DNA of 31,212 nt from Xanthobacteraceae bacterium (GTDB lineage: Bacteria > Pseudomonadota > Alphaproteobacteria > Rhizobiales > Xanthobacteraceae). The translations under genes and the position numbers were made by a program. Shown here piece after piece: positions 24,016 to 31,084 of the stretch. Below the pieces are notes generated by a model. That model saw nothing but the letters and a program-made list of their open reading frames with translations, was not told where the DNA came from and searched no databases. Within the stretch, counting starts at the first letter, position 1, and the number at the start of each line of letters is the position of its first letter. The DNA is taken from positions 1-31,212 of the forward strand of contig JAIESC010000134.1 of assembly GCA_019746355.1 (NCBI GenBank), in the 5' to 3' direction.

Positions 24016-24702
24016 TCAGCCGCCGCGCACCGGCGGCATGATCAGCTTGTCGCGACGGCAGGCGCGGCGGTCGAGCTCGGCGCAATCGCGAAACTTCAGA
24101 TCCTTGCTCATGCAGATGCGGACCTCGCCGAGCCGCGGGCTGCCGCAGGTCACCGAGATTGCGGCCCGTGACATCCCGGGATTGGCTTTGACGAACGCTT
24201 CCTCGACGTCGTCGGGCGTCACCGTCATCGTCGCCTTGGGCGCCGAATAGGCCTCGGGAATTTTCACCGTCTCGCGCGCCTTGCGGACCAGATCGAAATA
24301 GGCCTGCGGGCCGAGCCCCGAGCAGGTGCCGTGCGTATCCCACTCGTGGAACACGAGCCGCGGCGCCGGCATCAGGTCGAGCATCGAGGTCATGATGGCG
24401 CGGTTCAGCCGCGGCGCCGGGTTCTGGCAGTCCTTCGGGAAGCCGCGCTCGTATTGCGGCCACAGCCCGTGCACGACGAACGAGTAGGGGCGGGCGGTGG
24501 TGCATTGCTCGCCGCCGGCGCGGCCGCGCTCTTCGGTGTCCTGGCAGAACGACGGCGACCAGGACAGCGCCAGAACGTAGAAGTCGAATTGTCCGGGGTG
24601 ATGTGTCCGGTCCTGGCTCCGGTCTTGCGCGTGAACCGATGGCAGCGCGATGGCGAGAAGCAGGACTGCGAATGCGACGGTGCGAATGCCGATACCGATC
24701 AT
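24016..24702 (-). CDS. Secreted ribonuclease T2
   Basis: 228 residues with a signal peptide (MIGIGIRTVAFAVLLLAIALPSVHA). Both catalytic signatures are present: CAS I as FVVHGLWPQ and CAS II as HEWDTHGTC, each with its catalytic histidine. Cysteines (FCQD, EQCTT, DCQNP, GTC, VTCGS, ICMS, DCAELD, RACRRD) suit the disulfides of this family. It cuts single-stranded RNA outside the cytoplasm, giving 2',3'-cyclic phosphates, and probably scavenges RNA. I chose ATG 24702, as this places the signal peptide at the N-terminus; an upstream ATG would add 32 residues of poor quality. Confidence 0.92.
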   Translation of the reverse strand: MIGIGIRTVAFAVLLLAIALPSVHAQDRSQDRTHHPGQFDFYVLALSWSPSFCQDTEERGRAGGEQCTTARPYSFVVHGLWPQYERGFPKDCQNPAPRLNRAIMTSMLDLMPAPRLVFHEWDTHGTCSGLGPQAYFDLVRKARETVKIPEAYSAPKATMTVTPDDVEEAFVKANPGMSRAAISVTCGSPRLGEVRICMSKDLKFRDCAELDRRACRRDKLIMPPVRGG

Positions 24703-24847
24703 GAGACGCCACTCCACAAAAAAAGCCGCGGGAACCTTGTTCGACAAATAAGAACAAGTCAAGAACAAAATGAGCATAAATTGTGTCCGCGCCGGCACGC
24801 GCTTCGCGGCCGGTCGCGTCAGTGCCTTTGCGGCAGCGTCAGCAGTG

Positions 24848-25342
24848 TCAGGGAGCAGCGGCCTTACAGGCCGGATTGTACGCCCAGTTGCGGTCGACGC
24901 CGACGACGCACCAGTTCACGCCCCAGCTTGCGCCGATCATGCCGCTATCCTCGACGATCGAATAGCGGACGGTGCGCCAGATGCCGTCCGAGATCAGGGC
25001 CCGGCCGGTGCAGAAGCGGCGCGGGATCGTGCCGTCGGCCCAGGGGCGGAACGCAACCTCCCGGATCTGATCGAAGCTTTCGATCCGCAGGGCCGAGTTC
25101 CAGAACCGGCCTTCCTTGGTCGCGAAACGGTGCTGGATGGTGCCGAGCGCCCAGGAATTGTCGCAGCCGGGGATTTGCGAGTCGAAGCGCGGACCCCACA
25201 GATACAGGGTCTTTTCCAGCCAGTTGGAGGCAAAAGCCGGTGCGCACCACACGGCCGCAAAGAGGCCTGCGGCTGCCGTCACACCCAGGACTCGAGAAAT
25301 GCGCGGACCTGAATAACCCAGTGCGAATGCGCGAACGCTCAC
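24848..25342 (-). CDS. Conserved secreted protein of unknown function
   Basis: 164 residues from GTG 25342, behind GGGGAGGG. A signal peptide ends near APAFA, and the mature part starts SNWLEKTLYLWGPRFDSQIPGCDN. It is rich in tryptophan and has four cysteines spaced to form two disulfides (PGCDN, RRFCTG, NWCVV, NPACK). Motifs such as KEGRFWNS, AFRPW, IPRRFC and GVNWCVVGLDRNWAYNPAC-like endings look conserved; I recall similar short secreted proteins across Rhizobiales, without a known function. It lies 145 bp upstream of RNase T2 on the same strand, so cotranscription is possible but not shown. Confidence 0.75.
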   Translation of the reverse strand: MSVRAFALGYSGPRISRVLGVTAAAGLFAAVWCAPAFASNWLEKTLYLWGPRFDSQIPGCDNSWALGTIQHRFATKEGRFWNSALRIESFDQIREVAFRPWADGTIPRRFCTGRALISDGIWRTVRYSIVEDSGMIGASWGVNWCVVGVDRNWAYNPACKAAAP

Positions 25343-25567
25343 CGGACCCTCCCCAACGCCAACCACGCTTGCGGCAACAACCAAGCCGCGACCCCGCAAC
25401 AGCATCACTCTAACACAGGATTTCCGCCGCGGCAGCGACTTGATCACAGTTTTAGCGTCGGAAAAGTCCTTGGAAATGCTGGCGAACCGGGATTCCGCCT
25501 CCTAGGCTCGGAATACTGATTCGCGCGAACACGTAAGCGCTCACGCGCCGGGAGGCGGAGGCGAAGA

Positions 25568-26038
25568 ATGGCCGTGGAGGCGCGCCGGCTTGGAACAGTC
25601 GACGATGTTTTTGGAATTGAAGCGGCCAGCCGCCTGTTGGTGGAAGCGCTTCCGCCCTGGATGCAGGACCTAGGGTTGCTGGTCGAGGCCGTCGAAGCCG
25701 GCCGGCCTGCCGGTGCGCCGCCCGATTGGCAGCCCGGTGCGATTATCCGGTTACCGTTCTCGAAGCGGCTCGCGCCCGACGGGGTGCTGTGCTCGCAGGC
25801 GCTGATGGCTGCGGCGGACACGGCGATGGCGCTCGCTTGCGCCACGATCTGGAACGGCCAGCGCGTGGCCAGCGCCGTCGATCAGACCATCCACTTCCTG
25901 CGGCCGGTGAGCTTCGATGTGCTGGCGGACGCCCGCATCGTGCGGATCGGCCGCAACACCATGTTCGGGCGCGTGTCGTTGTCGAGCGCCATCGATCAGC
26001 GGCCGGTCGGCATGGTGTCGAGCGCCTATGCGTTGTAG
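25568..26038 (+). CDS. PaaI-type hotdog-fold thioesterase
   Basis: 156 residues. The hotdog core is visible as LAPDGVLCSQALMAAADTAMALACATIW (central helix) followed by strands SAVDQTIHFLRPVSFDVLADARIVRIGRNTMFGRVSL. Enzymes of this family hydrolyse acyl-CoA thioesters, often phenylacetyl-type or short-chain. Substrate unknown. ATG 25568 has GGAGGCGAAGA before it. It is divergent from the secreted unknown at 24848-25342. A strong terminator follows at 26132-26156. Confidence 0.85.
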   Translation: MAVEARRLGTVDDVFGIEAASRLLVEALPPWMQDLGLLVEAVEAGRPAGAPPDWQPGAIIRLPFSKRLAPDGVLCSQALMAAADTAMALACATIWNGQRVASAVDQTIHFLRPVSFDVLADARIVRIGRNTMFGRVSLSSAIDQRPVGMVSSAYAL

Positions 26039-26131
26039 CGCGGCTTTGCCGCGCGAGCGTGCGTCGAAAATGAAACCAACAAACACGACCCTCCGGCTCT
26101 GCCGCGGGGGAGGAACCAGCTAAAGCAAAGC

Positions 26132-26156
26132 GGCGGGGGCCACCAGGGCCCCCGCC
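26132..26156 (+). terminator. Intrinsic terminator after the thioesterase gene
   Basis: GGCGGGGGCC, a 5-base loop, then GGCCCCCGCC form a perfect 10-bp stem followed by GTCTTTGTTTG. AAAG upstream and CTTT downstream extend the symmetry. Confidence 0.85.
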
Positions 26157-26301
26157 GTCTTTGTTTGAGTGGCGGGTTGGCCTTGTCGCCCAGAGCTTTG
26201 CCGGTTCCCGAGCGGGTCCAAAATATATCTCGCTGCGGGATTGAACCTGAACCCGGCCTGCCGCGTCTAACGGGCGAGGAATGACACTTCAGGGGCGTAA
26301 C

Positions 26302-26466
26302 ATGACTGCCGACCGCGCCGGTCTTGGGTTTCTCGGATTGATCTTCGGTGGAGTGACCGCGGCGGTGATGCTTGTGGCCTGCACAGTCGTGCTCGGCCAC
26401 ATCGACGGGCGCTTCCAGCTCGAGACGCAGTCCGCGCAGGTGACGACCAACGTCGTCGCCCAATAG
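26302..26466 (+). CDS. Small single-pass membrane protein, hypothetical
   Basis: 54 residues: MTADRAGLGFLGLIFGGVTAAVMLVACTVVLGHIDGRF... with one long membrane helix (about 8-31) and a polar tail. I chose ATG 26302, with CAGGGGCG seven bases upstream, over ATG 26281, whose GAGGA is too close. A weak EcfG-like element (TGAAC, 17 bp, CGTC at 26242-26267) lies upstream, which would suggest general-stress control if real. It ends 40 bp before a strong terminator. No family known. Confidence 0.6.
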   Translation: MTADRAGLGFLGLIFGGVTAAVMLVACTVVLGHIDGRFQLETQSAQVTTNVVAQ

Positions 26467-26505
26467 CGCCGATTTCAGCGGCGGACCACGGTCCGCGCCA
26501 AATCA

Positions 26506-26533
26506 AGCAATGGCCCCGAACGGGGCCATTGCT
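26506..26533. terminator. Bidirectional intrinsic terminator
   Basis: AGCAATGGCCCCG and CGGGGCCATTGCT form a perfect 13-bp stem around two bases (GAAC loop), between the small membrane protein gene and the convergent cytochrome P460 gene. An additional 7-bp palindrome (GCGGACC-AC-GGTCCGC) lies just before it at 26481-26496. Confidence 0.85.
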
Positions 26534-26553
26534 GTTGCAAACGACGCGATGCG

Positions 26554-27090
26554 TTACGGCGCGGCTTTCAGCTTGTCGTAGCTGAAGACGAAATCCTGCG
26601 CCGGGTTAAGCGGCTTGTGGCAGGTGAAGCACGCCGTGAGGTTGGCCGCGGTGTTCGGCGTCTTGTCGGCCTTGAACGCCTGGTATTCCCATTCGCCGTT
26701 GCGGACGTTGTCGGGATATTCCTTGCCCCAGCCGGCGCGCTTCTCCATCACCGTGTAGGCGATGATGTTGGTCTTGATGAAACGTCCGTTGGCATCCTTC
26801 TCGGGATTGCCTTGCGCATCGAGCTTGGCCGCGTACTGAACGAGCGTCAGCACCGTGCCGCTCGGCAGGGGCTCGCCTTTTTTCGCGGCTTCGACCGCCG
26901 CACGCGGCGAGACATAGAGCTCGCGATACTGCTTGTTGTCCGCCCGATCGACGGTCGTGTAGAGCACGCCCGCCGCATAATTTTCCGGAAACGCAACGAG
27001 ATCGCCTCCGGCGCGCGCCGACACCGCGGCGAACGCCATGGCCAGGGCAGCGCATGCCGTCGCTGCCGCCATCGATGTCCTCAAGGTCAT
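26554..27090 (-). CDS. Cytochrome P460-like periplasmic heme protein
   Basis: 178 residues with a signal peptide (MTLRTSMAAATACAALAMAFAAVSARA), then LVAFPENYAAGVLYTTVDRADNKQYRELYVS, the start of the cytochrome P460 fold, GTVLTLVQY, and near the C-terminus the heme-attachment motif CFTCH (Cys154, Cys157, His158). P460 cytochromes oxidise hydroxylamine or bind NO; related proteins of this size with unknown substrates occur in many alphaproteobacteria, so the reaction is uncertain. Whether the lysine-heme cross-link exists cannot be judged by eye. Start ATG 27090 with GGGAG upstream. A tandem 22-bp repeat lies 62 bp before the start. Confidence 0.88.
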   Translation of the reverse strand: MTLRTSMAAATACAALAMAFAAVSARAGGDLVAFPENYAAGVLYTTVDRADNKQYRELYVSPRAAVEAAKKGEPLPSGTVLTLVQYAAKLDAQGNPEKDANGRFIKTNIIAYTVMEKRAGWGKEYPDNVRNGEWEYQAFKADKTPNTAANLTACFTCHKPLNPAQDFVFSYDKLKAAP

Positions 27091-27151
27091 GGTGGTGTCG
27101 CTCCCTCAGTCGGCTCGAGCCGACGCAGCAACACTACCCAATGGAACCGGG

Positions 27152-27195
27152 CCGGCAATTCACAAGCCGGGGACCGGGAATTCACAAATCGGCGA
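27152..27195. repeat. Tandem 22-bp repeat upstream of the cytochrome P460 gene
   Basis: Two adjacent 22-bp units (27152-27173 and 27174-27195) share CCGG-AATTCACAA-CGG and differ at four positions. A period of 22 bp is close to two helical turns, so both would face the same side of the DNA. They could be paired binding sites for a regulator of the P460 gene. Confidence 0.6.
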
Positions 27196-27224
27196 GAACG
27201 CCGTGACGGTGGTCTTCAAAAAGC

Positions 27225-27254
27225 GCACCGCCGCCGGCTGTCCGGCGGCGGTGC
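27225..27254 (-). terminator. Intrinsic terminator after the coiled-coil gene
   Basis: GCACCGCCGCCGG, loop CTGT, CCGGCGGCGGTGC form a perfect 13-bp stem. On the minus strand it is followed by GCTTTTTGAAG, a proper T tract, 22 bp after the stop of the gene at 27276-27674. Confidence 0.9.
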
Positions 27255-27275
27255 TGCCTTATCGGACGAAGGCCG

Positions 27276-27674
27276 TCAGGACCGGCTGCTTTGCGCGACC
27301 TGCGGCGTCTGCGATTTCCATTGGACGACGCTGTCGGCGATGATCTTCATCGACGTCATCGCCGCCTGGCTCAGCGACGCGTAGCCCGCCACCTCGCGCT
27401 GCACCCGCTCGCCTTCGCTGCGCAGCATGTCGCGGACCCGGGTCAATTCGGCGATCACCCGGTCGATCTCGGCGACCGAAGCTCCCGAGACGCGCTCGAT
27501 GACCGAGTTGATGTTGTCGGCCTGATCGCCGGACTCCTGCCGCGGACGGCGGAATGCCGACACGTCCCGGCGCACGAAGGCCCGGATCTCGCCCTCGACC
27601 TGCTCGACAGCGGCCGTCGCTGCCGCGGCGGCCTGATCATTTTCGCTCGTCCGTTCCGTATTGCTGGAACTCAT
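27276..27674 (-). CDS. Coiled-coil protein of unknown function
   Basis: 132 residues, from ATG 27674 behind AAGGGAACGAGC. It has no signal peptide and no membrane segment. Nearly all of it is predicted helix: Ala/Glu-rich N-terminus (QAAAAATAAVEQVEGEIRAFVRRD), then INSVIERVSGASVAEIDRVIAELTRVRDMLRSEGERVQREVAGYASLSQ and KIIADSVVQWK. The heptad character and size recall phasin-like or granule-associated proteins, but I see no firm phasin motif. It is followed by a strong terminator and so is transcribed alone. Confidence 0.65.
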   Translation of the reverse strand: MSSSNTERTSENDQAAAAATAAVEQVEGEIRAFVRRDVSAFRRPRQESGDQADNINSVIERVSGASVAEIDRVIAELTRVRDMLRSEGERVQREVAGYASLSQAAMTSMKIIADSVVQWKSQTPQVAQSSRS

Positions 27675-27835
27675 GCTCGTTCCCTTTCGCAGTGTTGCGC
27701 TCCCCTTGAACGGTTTGATTGCGTCATGGCAGTGCGGCGGGAGAGTGACGATTCCGCGGCCATTCCGGCTCAAACGCCGCCCGCGCTGGGCAACACGCGA
27801 GCGCCCCGCACAGGCGAAGCGACAGCCGGACTGGG

Positions 27836-28600
27836 TTACCAGACCTTCTTGAAGCCAGCGGTGATGCTCTTCCTGCTTTCGGTGGTGCCGGCGTCATCGA
27901 TCGACGTCGTCACGTTGAACGAGCCGGGCAGGTTTTGCTCGATGCTGAGTCTGTTGTGCCACTGCTGGTCGGTCGCCGATGTGGCCGTGCCGGCCGAAAA
28001 CGTCGTGCCGTAGGGCGCGACCTTGAAGCGCAGCGACTGGTCGATCTCGCGATTCTCCGTCGACTGGCCGATGACGCCGCTGGGCGAGATAAATCCATAC
28101 TGCGACACGTAGGGCGAAGAGGGAGCGGCCGGTGTCACCGGCTGCGTCAGCGCATACGTGTTCTGCCAGGTGACCGAGAAGTCGCGGCCGAGCGGCACGG
28201 AGCGGCTCAGCGTGGCACCGACCCTGCTGTCGTCCTTGGCGCCCTCGAACCGTGCTTCGAACGGGGCTTTGCCGGCGGGACGAATGTTCGGCGCGGCAAT
28301 GCCTGCCCACGCCGAGCCCGCCGGCTGGACCGGCGCGAGACTGAAATCGGAGCCATCGCTCGGCTGCCATTCCGCCGGCAGTTGCGATCCGGCAGCCCAG
28401 GACGATCGGTCGTAAGACGACCAGTCGTACGGCTTGGCGGTGCTGCCGTTGACGGTCGGGCTCGCACCCGTCGTCGGCTGGTCGTTTTCGCCCGCAATGG
28501 CGCCGAGCGGGGGCATCGCGATGCCGGCGATGCCGAGCACTGAAAGAGTCGCGCGAAGTTTCATGGGAAGTTTCATGGGAAGTTTCATGGGAAGTTTCAT
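27836..28600 (-). CDS. Exported protein of unknown function with four tandem MKLP start units
   Basis: 254 residues from ATG 28600, which has GGAGCTC eight bases upstream. The N-terminus is MKLP repeated (MKLPMKLPMKLPMKLRATLSVLGIAGIA...), encoded by four perfect copies of a 12-bp unit (28555-28602), so there are four in-frame ATG codons. A signal peptide follows, cut near AIAGE. The mature part has alternating polar/hydrophobic strands (RVGATLSRSVPLGRDFSVTWQNTYAL, QSLRFKVAPYGTTFSAGTAT, NRLSIEQNLPGSFNVTTSID) and ends KSITAGFKKVW, which suggests outer-membrane beta-strands with a C-terminal aromatic. No family recognised. Confidence 0.7.
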   Translation of the reverse strand: MKLPMKLPMKLPMKLRATLSVLGIAGIAMPPLGAIAGENDQPTTGASPTVNGSTAKPYDWSSYDRSSWAAGSQLPAEWQPSDGSDFSLAPVQPAGSAWAGIAAPNIRPAGKAPFEARFEGAKDDSRVGATLSRSVPLGRDFSVTWQNTYALTQPVTPAAPSSPYVSQYGFISPSGVIGQSTENREIDQSLRFKVAPYGTTFSAGTATSATDQQWHNRLSIEQNLPGSFNVTTSIDDAGTTESRKSITAGFKKVW

Positions 28601-28602
28601 GG
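28555..28602 (-). repeat. Four perfect 12-bp tandem repeats at a translation start
   Basis: The unit GAAGTTTCATGG occurs four times in a row on the plus strand. On the minus strand each unit supplies ATG AAA CTT CCC, so start codons lie at 28600, 28588, 28576 and 28564. Only the first has a visible ribosome-binding site. Confidence 0.95.
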
Positions 28603-28822
28603 GCAGAGCTCCGGCACCATTCCCCTGCCGCTGGTGCGGCCGTGCGCGGGAGTTTGTTGATTGTCGGGTTAAGCAATGCTTGCCGTATGAACGCGCAATG
28701 CGGCGTCCATGAGGAATCATTGTGACGCTGCGAATGGCTCGCCGATGAAATTGCGTGCAGCGATTTTCTTGCGCGCGGTTTCCACACGCGAGTTCGAGGA
28801 ACCCAATGCGTTAACGCGCCAC

Positions 28823-29668
28823 TCAGTAGCCGATCAGGATTTCGGCGACTGACGGCTTCACCGCGCGCAGGCTCGCATCGTTCGAAAGGAATTGCTTGTC
28901 GCCGGTCACCGCACTGCGCGCATCCGGCGGCGCCTTGCTGTCGACGGCGAGCCTGAGCCCGACCTTGCAGCCGCCGGGCAGCGAGCCCAGCGCGCCGCCC
29001 TCCCAGCCGAGCACCGAAGCAAAGCCGTCGGTGCCGAAGGCGCCGACCTTGAATGGCTTGCCGTTCAGCTTCTCGACCGCGGCCAGCGGAAGGCCGAGCT
29101 TCAGTCCCTTGGGCGCGACCCAATTCGATTTGCCGTTGATCGCGATGATCGACGTGTCGCTGCGTGCCCCCTCGTTGTTCCACAGCACCTCGAGACGGCG
29201 CCGCGGATCGTTGGGGAACAGGATCGATGCCTTGATCGTCGATCCATCCGGACCATCGACGTCGCCGAACGTGACGTTGCGCGAGTCGTACTTGAGCGCG
29301 AGCTTGAGATGGGTCGAGTCCTTTGCGAACACGCCGCTGCACACGACCACGTTTGCGACGTTTGCGGCGGGCTTCGGCGCCGCGGGCTTCGGCGCTGCTG
29401 CATCGTCGTCGGTGGCGGCGGGCGCTGCCTGGCGCCGGGGCGCGGCCGGCTGCGCCGAAGACGAGCCGGGAGGGGCGGCCTGCGGATTGCCCGGCGGACT
29501 GCTCTGCGAGCTGCCCTGTGAGCTCCTTGGCGGTTCGGGCCAGCGGTCCCGCACCGAGGAGCCTGCGCCGGGGGGCGGCGGCGGCGGGAATTGCGCGGCG
29601 GACATTCCGGTGAGAGCTGTCCAGATCACCGCCGCGAGCGCGGCGCGATTTCCAGATGACGCGATCAA
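28823..29668 (-). CDS. Secreted protein of unknown function with Pro/Ala-rich linker
   Basis: 281 residues from a TTG start at 29668, chosen for the strong GGGGGAGGA upstream and because a signal peptide follows directly (IASSGNRAALAAVIWTALTGMSAA). Then comes a linker of about 100 residues rich in Pro, Ala, Ser and Gln, and a compact C-terminal domain (about 115-281) starting VANVVVCSGVFAKDSTHLKLALKYDSRNVTFGDVDGPDGSTIKASILFPNDPRRRLEVLW. Two cysteines (VVCSG and GGCKVG) may pair. The domain has several beta-strands; I do not recognise it. Its codon use is like its neighbours. Confidence 0.7.
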   Translation of the reverse strand: MIASSGNRAALAAVIWTALTGMSAAQFPPPPPPGAGSSVRDRWPEPPRSSQGSSQSSPPGNPQAAPPGSSSAQPAAPRRQAAPAATDDDAAAPKPAAPKPAANVANVVVCSGVFAKDSTHLKLALKYDSRNVTFGDVDGPDGSTIKASILFPNDPRRRLEVLWNNEGARSDTSIIAINGKSNWVAPKGLKLGLPLAAVEKLNGKPFKVGAFGTDGFASVLGWEGGALGSLPGGCKVGLRLAVDSKAPPDARSAVTGDKQFLSNDASLRAVKPSVAEILIGY

Positions 29669-29817
29669 GTAAACATCCTCCCCCAAGGAGCGAGGCCAGC
29701 AGAAGGCGCGGTGCTTTGTCACCACGGGCTCACGGCGACAATATGCATTTTGGCCGGTGTCCAATCCAGCCTTGCCGCCAATGCCGCAGGCCAGGGAGAG
29801 AGGGCCCGCGAAGCCGT

Positions 29818-30060
29818 CTACGAATAGCTCCGGCGCGCCTTTCGCCGCGGCTGGTCGCCGCCCGTGTAGAACGGGTTGGGGCGGCAGAAGCCGCCGACGC
29901 CCGAGACCGCCGCCTGGCACTGGCCGAAGGTCATGAAATAGCAGTTGGTGCCGCCGCCGCGGCCGGAGTACTGGGCGCACCAGCGATAGGGATCGGCCTT
30001 GGCGCTGTCGATCAGCGAGCCGGCAAGCAGCGTGACGAGGACCGCAATGGCTAGGCGCAT
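29818..30060 (-). CDS. DUF3551 small secreted protein, copy 1
   Basis: 80 residues. Signal peptide MRLAIAVLVTLLAGSLIDSAKA, then DPYRWCAQYSGRGGGTNCYFMTFGQCQAAVSGVGGFCRPNPFYTG and a basic tail. Four cysteines in WC-NCYFMT-QCQ-GFC order define DUF3551, a family of small secreted proteins frequent in Bradyrhizobium and relatives, of unknown function. It lies 65 bp downstream of a second copy on the same strand. Confidence 0.9.
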   Translation of the reverse strand: MRLAIAVLVTLLAGSLIDSAKADPYRWCAQYSGRGGGTNCYFMTFGQCQAAVSGVGGFCRPNPFYTGGDQPRRKARRSYS

Positions 30061-30125
30061 GGTACCCTCCTTGGCGCTCTCCTTTGCTCAAACTCCGATG
30101 GGCGCGAGCCGTGCCCTCTATGGCA

Positions 30126-30404
30126 TCAGCGCGTGGCGCGATTGCGGCTGCGGCGCGGGCCATCGCCGGTCGTGGCCGGACCGGTGTAGAAGTTGTTCGG
30201 CGTGCAGAAGCCGCCGACACCCGAGACCGTCGCCTGGCACTGCTCCAGCGTCATGAAATAGCAGTTCGTTCCGACATCCGCCGAGCCGCCCAGGACCGCG
30301 CACCACCGATAGGGGTCGGCCGAGGCGGGCGGTGCGCTGAAGCCTGCGAGCATCAGCAAGCCGGTGAGAGCGACGAACGAGGCGGGCTGCAATGGGCGTG
30401 TCAT
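30126..30404 (-). CDS. DUF3551 small secreted protein, copy 2
   Basis: 92 residues. Signal peptide MTRPLQPASFVALTGLLMLAGFSAPPASA, then DPYRWCAVLGGSADVGTNCYFMTLEQCQATVSGVGGFCTPNNFYTG and a basic tail (DGPRRSRNRATR). It keeps the same four cysteines as its neighbour and about 70 percent of the mature core by eye, so the pair arose by tandem duplication. ATG 30404 has GGGAGAGG before it. Confidence 0.9.
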   Translation of the reverse strand: MTRPLQPASFVALTGLLMLAGFSAPPASADPYRWCAVLGGSADVGTNCYFMTLEQCQATVSGVGGFCTPNNFYTGPATTGDGPRRSRNRATR

Positions 30405-30558
30405 GGGCCTCTCCCTGAAATCGTACCTTTCGGTCTGCCCCGCGACAGCCTCCCTGCGACACCGGCGTCGGGTACAGCCGCAGCCCCCGTAACGTCAACA
30501 ATCGCGGGGGGCATTTATTCCGTAATGCCGGCCGGCCTCGTCGGCTGAACGGGGGAGC

Positions 30559-30592
30559 GCGAAAGATTATTGTCGGCGAAAGATTGCTATCG
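30559..30592. repeat. Imperfect 17-bp tandem repeat
   Basis: GCGAAAGATTATTGTCG is followed at once by GCGAAAGATTGCTATCG (three mismatches). It overlaps the stop codon of the lipoprotein gene on the minus strand. No function suggested. Confidence 0.5.
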
Positions 30593-30886
30593 GCTCTTGG
30601 CCTGCTCGTTCACGCACTTCTCGACATAGGCGATGCGCTGGTCGATGCCGCGAAGGTTCTTTTCGCTCTCGACCTTCATCCAGCACGCGGAGCGGGCCTG
30701 CTGCACGCGCTCGGCGGCTGAGCCTGCGGGAGGATCGAGCGAGGTGGCGCTCTCGCCGCGCGGCGCCGCGGTGACGGACGGGGTGAAGCCCGAGCTCGAT
30801 GACGGCTGGGCGCCCGGGAGCGCGTTGCCGGCGCAGGCGGCGAGCAGCAGCACCATCGGCAGGGTTGCAACCGTCGCAGCTCTCAT
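30587..30886 (-). CDS. Small lipoprotein of unknown function
   Basis: 99 residues with a lipoprotein signal: MRAATVATLPMVLLLAACAGN, where LAAC is the lipobox and the cysteine would be lipid-modified. A Pro/Ser-rich stretch follows, then a helical C-terminus with two cysteines (ARSACWMKVESEKNLRGIDQRIAYVEKCVNEQAKSR) that may form a disulfide. It probably sits on a membrane facing the periplasm. I use ATG 30886; an in-frame GTG at 30895 is also possible, as neither has a clear ribosome-binding site. Confidence 0.7.
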   Translation of the reverse strand: MRAATVATLPMVLLLAACAGNALPGAQPSSSSGFTPSVTAAPRGESATSLDPPAGSAAERVQQARSACWMKVESEKNLRGIDQRIAYVEKCVNEQAKSR

Positions 30887-31084
30887 GAAGGGCACCGTCG
30901 AAGCGTCCGGCGAAAGCCGCGCGGGAAAGAGAAATGTATCGGCCCCGGGTAAACGGGACCTTGCCGGGAGATTAACGCCGGTCCCTCCGGTTCACGGCGC
31001 CAAGATATCGCCGGAGGCCGCTGGGCGGGCATGCGGCAAATGCGCTATGGCTCGCCCCGAACATCCCGAGCGAAAGGCAGTCCC

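Noticed and set aside
28555..28602. CRISPR-like repeat array
   Set aside because: Units are adjacent 12-mers without spacers; it is a coding tandem repeat.
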